64,000 bases of DNA, from positions 1,069,001 to 1,133,000 of the forward strand of contig JAYKKM010000079.1 of assembly GCA_035772405.1 (NCBI GenBank), written 5' to 3'. Both the position numbers and the translations under genes were made by a program. Shown piece after piece: positions 51,301-59,052 of the stretch (position 1 is the stretch's first letter; every line of letters starts with the position of its first letter). The stretch is from Chrysogorgia sp. JL179-B06 (lineage: Eukaryota; Cnidaria; Anthozoa; Scleralcyonacea; Chrysogorgiidae). The notes beneath the pieces are model-generated. The model made no database searches. It was not told the DNA's origin and worked only from the letters and a program-made list of their open reading frames with translations.

Positions 51301-53846
51301 ACACCTATTGAAGGGATTGGGACGGAGCGCAAGGTATCGGAGGAGTCTGATGGAACAATGAGTACATCTAGGAGTACTCCGGTGAAGAGCGGTGAGACCA
51401 TGGAGGGAACAGAAGGGATAAGTGGGACACCAAGGAAAACGTCAATATCCAGCGATAATCGTGGACCAAGTGTCTCAGGTTAGTGGTTGGTTGTTGTGTG
51501 GTTTTCTATATATCGAATGGAAGGATGAAAGGGAAGGTGGACGAATGGAGGGAAGGAGAGATGGGAAGGAAGGTGGAGAAACTGAACGAGAGATAGACAT
51601 GAATGTGTGGAATTCTAATTAAATATATTTAATTGATTATGTTCTGAAGATTAATTCTACAAAAAAGCGCTGAGTAGAGAATATTAGGATTTGGCTGATT
51701 TTGGAGAATTTTAGTGGATCAACGTTTAGAAATTCAGGACAGTTAAAGGTGCCGTCAAGTCCGTTCTGCGCATGTCCACATTTCTGTTTACATCGTTTGT
51801 TTACATTGCATTATATAAACATTGAACATGAAGTATTGTGGATTTGTTTCCCACGCTTGAGCTTTTCCGCCTAAAAAGCGTGTTATAAGAAGCTGATAAT
51901 ATATCAAACTACCACTCGCGCCTTCGCCACCTTTGACAAATACTCGCTTTCGAACTGTCGCAAATCTATTCCGTTAAAGTTTGTTGGCATATGGAGGCCC
52001 TCACGTTTGAAATATCACACATGCGCAGAACGGACTTGACGGCACCTTTAAACATGACGATGATGACGACGACGACGATGATGACGACGATGACGACGAC
52101 GACGATGATGACGACGATGATGATGATGACGATGATGACAACGATGATGATGACGACGACGATGATGACGACGACGATAATGACGACGACGATGACAATG
52201 ACGATGACAATGACGATGACGACGATGATGACAATGACGAAGATCATGACGACGACGATGATGATACAGGTGATAGTTTATCTTATTCATCAGTGTTGTT
52301 ATTTCCAGGGCAATCTCCGCTAGTTACCAGGGAACAGTGTGACGATCCTAACGAAGGAAAGCCAGAGCTACAGGTGACTGAAATTGAAGAAATTAAAGAA
52401 ACTGCTTCTTGTGACCAAAAGAAAATGCGTGTACTGGCAGACGATGATACAGTAAGAACATGTTTATTAAAAGATGGAGAGGAACAACAGGTATATAGAA
52501 TATAGTTGGTAAACAAACAGACAGACAGACAGACAGGAATCCGTATTATTGCGAACATAGTAGTTACACTTATACTGTTTTCCAGATTGCCAGTTTATCT
52601 CAAGAACATCAAGCATCTGTTGGTAGGTTTTGTGTAAATATGTAACAGCTTTTGAGTACAATGTAAACTTAAGTGGCTTTTAATGCAAGTATCAAGGTAC
52701 AGGTATATGGATTATATGCTCCAGTGGCAAGTGCAATTAGTGTAGACCCATGGTGTTGACAACACTTACTGCCCCCATTATAGCTATTGAGAAATTTTTT
52801 CATAAGTGGGAATCTTTTGAGAGCTCACTTGGTTCTTCATCCTTTCCGCAGTATTCTTGCAACTTCACAAATGCTCTCTCAACTTCCCAAGTGTTCTCTC
52901 AACTTCCCAAGTGTTCCCCCAACTTCCCAAGTGTTCCCCAACTTTCCAAGTGTTCCCCAAATTCCCAAGCATTCTCTCAACTTCCCAAGTGTTCTCTCAA
53001 CTTCCCAAGCGTTCTCTCAACTTCCCAAGCATTCTCTCAACTTCCCAAGCATTCTCTCATCTTCCCAAGTGTTCTCTGAACTTCCCAAGCATTCTCTGAA
53101 CTTCCCAAGTGTTCTCTCAACTTCCCAAGCGTTCTCTCAACTTCCCAAGTGTTCTCTCAACTTCCCAAGTTTTCCCCAAGTTTTCCCCAACTTCCCAAGT
53201 GTTCTCTCAACTTCCCAAGTGTTCTCTCAACTTCCCAAGTGTTCTCCCAACTTCCCAAGCATTCTCTCAACTTCCCATATTAAATATGTTATAAATTATG
53301 TTCATACCCCTCTACTGGATAACGTTTTGTATATAGTATAAAATGTAACCAAAGACCAGTAGTTGAAACAAGTGATACATTGTAAAACTGATTTGTGTTT
53401 GAATATATGTTTCTATAGTAACCCAACATGCGTCGGATGCTCTGGAGACCGTGGAGAAACTTCAAAAAGAACTACTGTCAGTTTTTTAACATTGGCTTAT
53501 ATTATTTACATAATTGTATTTAATTATTTATATGTATATGTACTACTTCAAAATGTCAGTTTGACAGTAACTTTGTTTTTATGTCAATAGAGAAACAGAA
53601 GGAAGAGCTCAGTTGGCAGAGGAACGTGCTTTGAATGCAGAGAGTGAGTTGAAAGTCATGATGGAAAAGTTACGTGCTCTTGAACGCACAACTTCACAGC
53701 CTGACATTGCTGAGTCCAAGGATCCATTGGTGCAACAATCTACGTCCCGCAACACAGGTACGTCAGCGAGTTCTTCTCGCGCTTCAGCACGACAACCTTC
53801 CCATGCGTCCTCAGGATCGGCTTCATCGAGTAAAAGGAAACAATGA
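39400..53846 (+). CDS. AXDND1: AXDND1, axonemal dynein light chain domain protein (14 exons)
   Basis: Exons: 39400-39771, 40783-40889, 41834-41939, 43882-44306, 45770-46202, 46302-46456, 47276-47465, 48214-48380, 49742-50021, 50881-51478, 52309-52490, 52586-52622 (37 nt), 53419-53476 and 53591-53846. All junctions are GT..AG and the frame closes, giving 1,121 residues (human about 1,012). Exon 2 has 'RPANVWHFNKGRDKLKHL'. Exon 4 has 'LIPNTLVPSEYHLVKNPGV' and 'FPSMKPSGRQEVLKLKHAF'. Exon 5 has 'LAQRALDRRLTEELVRFK'. Together they identify the axonemal dynein light chain-like domain and coiled coils of AXDND1. Downstream exons are helical and acidic, ending in a Ser-rich tail. The protein is associated with sperm flagella and cilia in mammals. 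Exon 8 uses the upstream of two nearby AGs (48213), the only one that keeps frame. Introns are rich in repeats, listed separately. Confidence 0.92.
40024..40232. mobile_element. Inverted-repeat element in AXDND1 intron 1
   Basis: Left 'CAGGGACTATGCAGGGATT' plus 'TTAACATTTTTACA' is matched by right 'GTAAAAATGTTAAAATCCC' plus 'GCGTAGTCCCTGG'. MITE-like, no ORF. Confidence 0.65.
40259..40730. mobile_element. Second inverted-repeat element in AXDND1 intron 1
   Basis: The ends are 'ATGCATGGTTCAATTCTTGC' and the reverse-complementary 'GCAAGAATTGAATCCATGCAT'-type sequence. Both arms then run into C- or G-rich text ('CCATCCCCCCG' / 'GGGGGATGG'). About 470 bp, MITE-like. Confidence 0.7.
42951..43116. 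mobile_element. 166-bp near-perfect palindrome in AXDND1 intron 3
   Basis: It reads 'TAAAGCCTGGTTTCCATATG' inwards from both ends and meets at 'TTTCTTTTGTCATAACAAAAG'. Almost every base pairs, so the element looks young or well conserved. Confidence 0.8.
43158..43230 (+). repeat. Short tandem repeat, GCATTCGGGAAT motif
   Basis: Three to four repeats of about 22 bp built from 'CAGCATTCGCATTCGGGAAT', directly beside the LINE remnant. Confidence 0.75.
43229..43870 (-). mobile_element. LINE reverse-transcriptase C-terminal remnant (minus strand)
   Basis: Three frames on the minus strand give in order 'FNAVIKPDD'-like text, 'DLQRIFGLQKRAACVIL' with 'LGWIPFYDDIKINR', and 'TVTAIKFWNSLPPEIKKKPS'. 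That is the C-terminal region of a non-LTR retrotransposon ORF2, with frameshifts and stops, in AXDND1 intron 3 and antisense to the gene. Confidence 0.75.
44397..45580. mobile_element. Inverted-repeat element filled with satellite DNA (AXDND1 intron 4)
   Basis: The left arm (44397-44524) and right arm (about 45433-45580) are reverse complements with small indels, beginning 'GTTTGCCTATATATACGTC'. Between them is a long array of 'ACACCATACAAAAGACT' units, and the last few satellite units before the right arm are inverted ('AGTCTTTTGTATGGTGT'). The ORFs through the array are artefacts of its periodicity. The structure matches a foldback-type transposon with an internally amplified satellite. 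Confidence 0.8.
44525..45345 (+). repeat. Satellite array: ACACCATACAAAAGACT with optional TCTTGT
   Basis: Units alternate between about 15 bp (ACACCATACAAAAGACT overlapping), a form with a GAC spacer and a longer form with TCTTGT. The mixture is higher-order, not random, and it ends at a T-rich switch where the orientation reverses. Confidence 0.9.
45600..45644 (+). ncRNA. Hammerhead-ribozyme-like core (best-preserved dispersed copy)
   Basis: In order: TGACT (stem I), CTGAAGA (fits CUGANGA), one extra T, stem II GACcGCC-GCTGA-GGCcGTC, GAAAC, GTC (cleavage-type triplet), AGTCA (stem I partner, 5 of 5 pairs). Stem III would be only AC/GT with no loop, as in minimal hammerheads of Penelope-like elements, which are thought to work best as dimers. 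It lies just outside the satellite element and heads a ~130-bp dispersed repeat also found in the RING spacers. Confidence 0.55.
46785..47050. mobile_element. Inverted-repeat element, family C copy 1 (AXDND1 intron 6)
   Basis: The arms share 'GATGTGATGTCACAAGAGGC' and 'GAAAATTTCATCTTC' in opposite orientation, and the outer ends read 'GGGTCTTCCTGAGC' / 'GCTCAGAAGACCC'. A second copy is at 57055-57312. Confidence 0.8.
47489..47542 (+). repeat. Duplicated 3' end of AXDND1 exon 7 in the intron
   Basis: The sequence 'GAAGCATGGACGGAC' followed by 'GTTGTCAAGGTTAAAG' repeats the end of exon 7 and its donor (47430-47470) with a few changes. It leads straight into the tRNA-like array. Confidence 0.75.
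47543..48180 (+). repeat. 87-bp tandem array of tRNA-like units
   Basis: Seven full units start with 'GTAGCTCAAT' at 47621, 47708, 47795, 47882, 47969, 48056 and 48143, an exact 87-bp period, plus a partial unit before. Each has a pol III A-box-like 'TAGCTCAATNGTTAGAGCA' and a degenerate B-box 'GGTTACAGGTTG'. The anticodon-like arm TCTCA-CTAGTCA-TCAGA would read AGU (Thr) or GGU. The acceptor stem is not preserved, so these are tRNA-derived repeats rather than tRNA genes. Confidence 0.8.
48537..49160 (-). mobile_element. Penelope-like element fragment flanked by 54-bp direct repeats
   Basis: Identical 54-bp direct repeats (48537-48590 and 49107-49160) bracket a 516-bp insert. On the minus strand the insert carries a hammerhead-like core (48958-48992) followed by an open frame ending near 48563. 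That frame contains 'LSDHERSVLAKGLKFVPN', a motif typical of the region before the reverse-transcriptase domain of Penelope-like elements. No RT or GIY-YIG domain remains. It is best read as the 5' pseudo-LTR and ORF start of a truncated element in AXDND1 intron 8. Confidence 0.65.
48958..48992 (-). ncRNA. Minimal type I hammerhead ribozyme-like motif
   Basis: Minus strand: TACT (stem I), CTGATGA, one A, stem II GGGC-TCC-GCTC, GAAAC, GTC, AGTA (stem I partner). All conserved core positions are present. Stem III is AC/GT without a loop. It sits immediately 5' of the Penelope-like ORF remnant, the place where such ribozymes are found in these elements. Confidence 0.65.
49330..49640 (+). mobile_element. 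LINE 3' end with (ATGTT)n tail
   Basis: 'TIADWNTLPDEQRMPSSFKF' followed by 'FKTKL' then a stop is a LINE ORF2 terminus. About 115 bp later comes a (TATGT/ATGTT)n microsatellite (49553-49630), as expected for a LINE 3' tail. Confidence 0.7.
50411..50614 (+). pseudogene. BED-finger remnant of a hAT transposase (AXDND1 intron 9)
   Basis: The ORF contains 'ARSAVWSYFKKGNTDTDPDS' then 'ICQLYKKAV', the N-terminal BED zinc-finger pattern. The second Cys of CxxC is replaced by Tyr and no downstream transposase domain follows, so it is dead or non-autonomous. Confidence 0.55.
51743..52051. mobile_element. Palindromic MITE bounded by TTAA (copy 2)
   Basis: It starts 'TTAAAGGTGCCGTCAAGTCC' with 'GTTCTGCGCATGT' and ends with the reverse complement up to 'GACGGCACCTTTAA'. 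Same family as 6268-6500. It lies directly against the GAC/GAT microsatellite. Confidence 0.8.
52052..52265 (+). repeat. GAC/GAT trinucleotide microsatellite
   Basis: About 210 bp of mixed GAC, GAT and AAT triplets in AXDND1 intron 10. ORFs rich in Met/Thr, Ser or Val/Ile in this stretch are artefacts of the repeat. Confidence 0.95.
52865..53278 (+). repeat. 20-bp minisatellite (TTCCCAAGTGTTCTCTCAAC)
   Basis: About twenty units of 20 bp with GTG/GCA variants and a few shortened units lie in AXDND1 intron 12, ending just before exon 13. Confidence 0.92.
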
Positions 53847-54690
53847 ATTCTTGGCACCAGAGGTGACAAGCAATGAGTTTGGTCTATATTATTAACTTCA
53901 GGAAATATATGGAGTTTGTAAATAAGACATTTTGACCAACGGACATGAAAATAATGGATCTTATTACCACAAAATGTACTATGATGTACTCTATGTATAT
54001 ATGTAATATATACCATTACAGCTTTGTGGAGCTCTTACCAATAGTTGTCTATCCAAATAATGATCATATATCCTGATTTTACCTACAGTCAGGGCCAGAT
54101 TAACCCTATTGCAGAAGTGGCATATGCTGGGACCCCATTTTTTCTGGGGCCCCACGCCTTCTCGTTGTGCAATTTTAATTTCACGCATTCTTTCTAGATT
54201 AAGCACAGCGCCCAAGTAAGTGCAGGGCCCCAGGACCGATCCGCGGGTTGCCCCGATGAGCGCAGGGCCACGGTAAGTGCAGACTGTTGAAAGCTAGGGT
54301 GCAGACAGGGTCTTTGCGACTCTGTCTAGTCGTCCCGATGATTATTGACGAGCCGAGGGACGATTCCCTCAAGCATAGCAATGAGGGACAATTAGTTCTA
54401 ATAGCCAGACTCACAAATGATTACAAGTGAGCTATTTTCTTTTGTTATGGCCGCAATAATTATGGGTAAATGCGGAGAAACCATGGGTACTGACGTCATC
54501 TCGACAAAGTGCTATTGTCCCTCTTGAATATTGGAGGGAAAATTAGAACTAATTGTCGCTCATCCAGTATTCAAGAGCAATGATTACTTCTAGTAGAAAC
54601 AAAGTATTTTGAGGTGAACAAGGTATTATCTAGGATATGGACTGGTAAAAAAATTTATTGTTTCATGCTGCATCTTCAATACTAGTTTCA
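53847..54690. other. Convergent 3' region of AXDND1 and L3HYPDH
   Basis: 3' UTRs of two convergent genes. 'CAGGGCCAGATTAACC' near 54090 resembles the terminal sequence of some hAT elements, and an imperfect inverted repeat ('AGGGACAATTAGTTCTAAT' / 'TTAGAACTAATTGTCGCTC') spans about 54385-54565. No coding sequence. Confidence 0.45.
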
Positions 54691-56252
54691 TTAATTCAAC
54701 TCAAAACCTTCAGAGAAAGGATCGTTTTTCTCAACAGTAAACGTCGCTTTCCCACAGTAATTTGCAAGACCTCCAACTTCTACTAATATGGCAGGAAATT
54801 CTCCACATGTGGTCACCTTTACTGGAGTCCCAGTGAACTTCGATCCAATAATGCTTTCAAATTCCCGGGTCTGGTTTAGAGCAATTTGATGCTTGTGGTA
54901 TTGTACAGCAATACGGGCCGTCACTCCAGAACCAGTTGGGGAACGATCAACCTTGAAGAATAAAAGAATGTATTTAGTACAACAAGACACCCGCTAGCCA
55001 TTAACTTGGGCTAACCAGCTTCTGAGACAATTGTAGGCAAATTCAGCAATTTGAACACAATATACACAAATCTATAGTTGTAGGTAATGATACAGCTCTG
55101 TCGGTGCAGGGGTGGTTAAATTTTGCACTGAAATTTTCTACATCGCCAAACTGCACACCTGCAACAAACCCATCAAAGAGTCTTTGCCAATGGCTTTGGT
55201 TACATGGAGGTGAGTTGGCTCAGTATCCAAGCTGGGCCAGCTGGCTTACTGAGAAGTCTGGTCTGCCAAATGAGCCATCCTGTTTACCAACCCAATTCAG
55301 TTTTAGCAGCCAACCAGGTGTATAATAATTATTAGTATAATAATTGTGTGTACTACTGTGTAGACAAAACACAAATTAAAAACTCTAACAGGTGTGATGC
55401 TAGCCTGCGTGCAAACGTTCCACCCGAAGTGTGCTGCCAAAGTAGTATATGGTACTGGGTCTAATGTTTCAAAATCACTTCAGCATCAGAAAGAGAAATG
55501 TATATAAGTGCTATCCTTACTTGTCCATCACCAAACAAACACATATTACACGATGACTCATTCTGGAATTCACCATATGCATCCTTTCCATCTGTTACTA
55601 TGGTACCATAAATGAAGGCCAGGTCATCACAAAGAGGGTGACGGACCTGGACCTGATCTCGGCAGATTTTCGTGATTTCTTTTGCGGCTGCCACAAGATC
55701 CGATGTTGCAGCCTTCTTGATATCCAAGCCCAATTCCCTATCAGAAATGATAGCGTAGAATGTTCCACCGTAGCCGATATCCAGAGTGACCTCGCCAAAA
55801 GACTTGGTGGATAATTTCAAGTTGACCACAAAAGCAAATGCTGGTACACTGATGAACTTTACTTCACCAGACTTGCCGTCGCAGACATCAACCATAGCCT
55901 TGACCAAGCCACACGGACATTGAATGTGTACAGGTACAGTACTAGTAGGGTGCTTGATTTTCACCAACCCATAATCCACAGCGTACCGACCTAATGCAAT
56001 CACTGCATGACCACACATAACACTGTATCCACCATTATGCATGAATAACACCCCTAGATCAGCCTTCTCATCATTTGGTACCACCAGTAATGCCCCATAC
56101 ATCTCACTGTGGCCACGAGGTTCACGCATCAGTAGTTTGCGGATATAATCGAGGTTTTCTTTCACATATCTTCGTTTTTCAAGAATCGTTTCGCCTTTTA
56201 TGTCTGGGTAGCCAGATGTTATAATACGAAGTGGTTCCCCTCCTGTATGCAT
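54691..56252 (-). CDS. L3HYPDH: Trans-3-hydroxy-L-proline dehydratase (two exons)
   Basis: Exons 56252-55521 and 54951-54691 (GT..AG, phase 0) give 330 residues, close to the human enzyme. It belongs to the proline racemase family: the N-terminal 'MHTGGEPLRI' signature, first catalytic Cys in 'VMCGHAVIALG' (about residue 85) and second active-site motif 'DRSPTGSG' at the start of exon 2. Proline racemases have Cys at the second position ('SPCGTG'), whereas Thr there marks the dehydratase that converts trans-3-hydroxy-L-proline to pyrroline-2-carboxylate. The function call therefore rests on a visible residue. An in-frame TAA lies 48 bp upstream, so the ATG at 56252 is the first possible start, and the N-terminus is slightly shorter than in vertebrates. 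Confidence 0.94.
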
Positions 56253-57634
56253 TTCAACTGTGTTTATCTCGAGGGACGAGTGAAGATGTTCAAGGTTTTA
56301 GACGCTTTGCCTCAGCCATTTACTTCGTTCAACCCGCAACAACCAAGCTCTTTTATGCGGGAAGAGGTATTAGTGTGTTCTCTTTTTGCGCGTAAACTCA
56401 AAAATTTCGGGGGAGGACTGGGAAGAGTAATAGTGGATAAAAAAACCGTACGGAGATCTTACCACGGCTACGAAATACTCCACTGGCGGAGATTTTCCCT
56501 TCCGGGGGGGGGGGGGGACAGACCGCATCTCACCTGTGCCCACCCCCCATATAAAAATCAAAATAGTTCTCTTTTATATTTATAGAAACGGATGCTAATA
56601 AATTAATAGTAAGCTAATATTATAATAATAGATAACTAACTATAGCAAGGGCTCTTCACAAAATGTCAGTAATTCGTTTCTAAAACTCTTGGCTAATCAC
56701 CACTGCTTTGCTATGTAGTACAAGCAGGGCTGTTGAGAGTGGACCAGTCACTGGTATTCATATTTACCATCCATGGTCTTTGATAATTTGTATTGGCCTA
56801 GCCCCTCTCAACAGTCCTACAAGGACAATGGAAGATGCTTTCAAGGTGGTCTCTTTCAGACATGTCAACAAGGGTTACCACCTTTTACAGACTACATGCT
56901 ATGATTTAAAATTTTTACCTTGTAGTTGTCATCTTGATCGATGTAATTGACTGACAAGAGTATACTGAAGTAAGACACATTGTCTGAAATGTCATCCATG
57001 AATACCTATCTCACGTTTTGGGATTTTACATGCAGGTATCTGTAATGTCTTCATGAGCAAAACCATAATATATTGTCAATAGAAAATTTCATCTTCATGG
57101 AGTTTTTTTGAAGAAAATTTCATCTTCATGCTGTCAAAGTTACTGGATGTGATGTCACAAGAGGCATTCCAAACCAGTTTTCTTTTGTTACTTGCCACAA
57201 AAATGCCTCTTGTGACATCACATCCAATATTAAAACTTTAACAGCAAAAACACCATGAAGATGAAATTTTTGGCTGACAAGATATATGATTTTGCTCAGG
57301 AAGACCCAAATATTATTTAAACAAGAATTATGGCATGTGCAAACAATATATTATTATGACAAGCGTAAGGTAAAATTATATTGCGCAGATAATAGCGATT
57401 CACCAGAACTAATTTTGAAGTTCCAGCCAGAACCAGAACATAGTTCCATCCAAAACTCAGATTTTTCTAACTGGCTGAACCGAAATCAAGTTATTCAAGG
57501 TGGTAAACAACTTTCTGTGGTCTTAGGACACTATTGAGGATCTTACGATACTATTGAGGATTGTTTTCTGCAATGCTGAACATCCACTTTATTTACTAAG
57601 CCACTATTAGTGAGAAGCTTTTGAAAATCTTAAG
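56253..57634. other. Intergenic region L3HYPDH / NFKBIL1
   Basis: It contains a G-run (about 56503-56517), the family C inverted repeat (57055-57312) and a protein-like plus-strand ORF at 57340-57537 ending 'KQLSVVLGHY' that has no recognised family. No gene is supported with confidence. Confidence 0.45.
57055..57312. mobile_element. Inverted-repeat element, family C copy 2
   Basis: Same arms as 46785-47050 ('GGATGTGATGTCACAAGAGG', 'TTTCATCTTCATG', and 'CAGGAAGACCC' at the right end). The left arm has a short internal duplication ('GAAAATTTCATCTTCATG' twice). Confidence 0.8.
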
Positions 57635-58699
57635 TTACAGAGAAGCTATCAAGGCATTTATTCCTTGTGAAATTTGTTTCACTAAATCCATAATCTTCTC
57701 TCTGTCTCTCCCCTTTATCCTATGTCTACATCGTTGTAGAAACCTATCAGGATGCCATCTTATACGTTGTAACTTCAAGTACTTTATTTTCTCTTTCTCG
57801 TCAGCCCATTCTGCTAACTTCTCAACAATATCCACTGCACTTCCCTCGCAAGGCCACGGGACTTCCCAAAACGTTAGTTCTTTTACAGACTCCTCAAACA
57901 CGGCTGCACACTTTTGTTCATATTTCTCCTTTTCTTTCCCAAGTGAAACATCTTTTCTTTTTTGTTGAATTCTTGCAATATATTCCTTGTGATCTTTCTC
58001 CAACTTTTCAGTTACCTTTTTCCATTCGGTTTCCTCTTTCGTTCTCTCTTCCTGACTCTCGTTTTGTTTTGAATCCATATCATTTGTCTGTGTTCTCTTT
58101 GTGTGGTACTCCCTTTTTATTCGATCTGCCCATTCATTGTAATCTTCCGTAGTTTCTTCATGCGAGGGGCTATCCTCGTCTTTGAAGTAGAAATCCTCAC
58201 AAGAGTACTCAAAAGCCAATTTCTCCATCCACTCTCTCTCTTCTTCTTGTTCTTCTTTCTTTTCATTTTCCTTTGCCTCAACCTTCTGCTTTTCGACCAA
58301 TACATCCTTCTTCATAGCTTCTTTTAGGTTTACCAGTAACTCATCAGGTGTAACTCCTTGCTTGTTCCTCAAATGCATAACACGTTTTGCTTTCTTCTTC
58401 AATGGCAAAACTAAGTCCATAAATACAGATTCACTATTGAATTCCAATGCGTATTCTAAGGCTGTATGTAAGGGGGTATTTCCACACTCGTCCGTCACAC
58501 AGGGGTCGGCACCACAACGCAGCAAACATCTTGTAATTCTACCTTCGCCAAGATAGCATGCTAAATGCAGCACACTCCTTCCTTGTGAGTCACGGATTTT
58601 GTTTAAATTCACGTCGTTTTGACGGACAAAATGACGCAGCTTTGAGACTGAACCTTTCCTGATGTACTTTAGTACTTTTTTAGATTCATACCGAGTCAT
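57635..58699 (-). CDS. NFKBIL1: NF-kappa-B inhibitor-like protein 1 (ankyrin + DnaJ-like end)
   Basis: Intronless in this window, 354 residues from the ATG at 58699 (MTRYESKKVLKYI). The upstream open frame has no ATG. Two to three ankyrin repeats (about residues 25-115: 'GRSVLHLACYLGE', 'CGADPCVTDECGNTPLHTAL') are followed by a long charged Lys/Glu-rich helix (about 125-280) and the conserved C-terminal block 'FWEVPWPCEG' with 'LQRIRWHPDRFLQR', a J-domain-like helix lacking the HPD triad as such. This order is diagnostic for NFKBIL1 (IkBL), a nuclear protein linked to NF-kB signalling and mRNA processing. Confidence 0.93.
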   Translation of the reverse strand: MTRYESKKVLKYIRKGSVSKLRHFVRQNDVNLNKIRDSQGRSVLHLACYLGEGRITRCLLRCGADPCVTDECGNTPLHTALEYALEFNSESVFMDLVLPLKKKAKRVMHLRNKQGVTPDELLVNLKEAMKKDVLVEKQKVEAKENEKKEEQEEEREWMEKLAFEYSCEDFYFKDEDSPSHEETTEDYNEWADRIKREYHTKRTQTNDMDSKQNESQEERTKEETEWKKVTEKLEKDHKEYIARIQQKRKDVSLGKEKEKYEQKCAAVFEESVKELTFWEVPWPCEGSAVDIVEKLAEWADEKEKIKYLKLQRIRWHPDRFLQRCRHRIKGRDREKIMDLVKQISQGINALIASL

Positions 58700-59052
58700 G
58701 TAGAAGAGAAATTTCAAAGCTAATTCAAATAAAAATCGAATTTGTGAAAACTGATTTTTTTATCCGCCATATTGGAAAACGTCACAGTATATTAAGGTGG
58801 CTCCAGTAAAATACAGTGGTCGAAATTTTCCGAAGGTAACCCGAACAAAAATAGCAACCTGTGAAAGATGGAATTTACTGTGAACTGCGACATTGCATGC
58901 ACTGATAGATATTAATAAAGACGTTTTGTCAGTTTTATGGCTTTTATTATCAATATTTTATCATAGTCCTTGGTTTTGTCCATGGCTTGTACAGTGATGA
59001 TATAAAGAAACGGCCATTAACAAAAGTTACTGTAATGCGCTGACTGATCGCG
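58700..59052. promoter_or_regulatory. Short bidirectional promoter region
   Basis: Only 353 bp separate the divergent ATGs of NFKBIL1 and the 59053 gene. A YY1-like 'CCGCCATATTGG' lies at about 58764-58775, near the NFKBIL1 start. Shared regulation is inferred from spacing alone. Confidence 0.5.

Noticed and set aside
51966..52323. Met/Thr-, Ser-, Val/Ile- and Arg/His-rich ORFs
   Set aside because: They read the GAC/GAT microsatellite in different frames.
52750..53341. ORFs rich in 'FPSVLSTSQ' across the minisatellite
   Set aside because: Translation of the 20-bp repeat; the real AXDND1 exons 12 and 13 flank it in a different frame.
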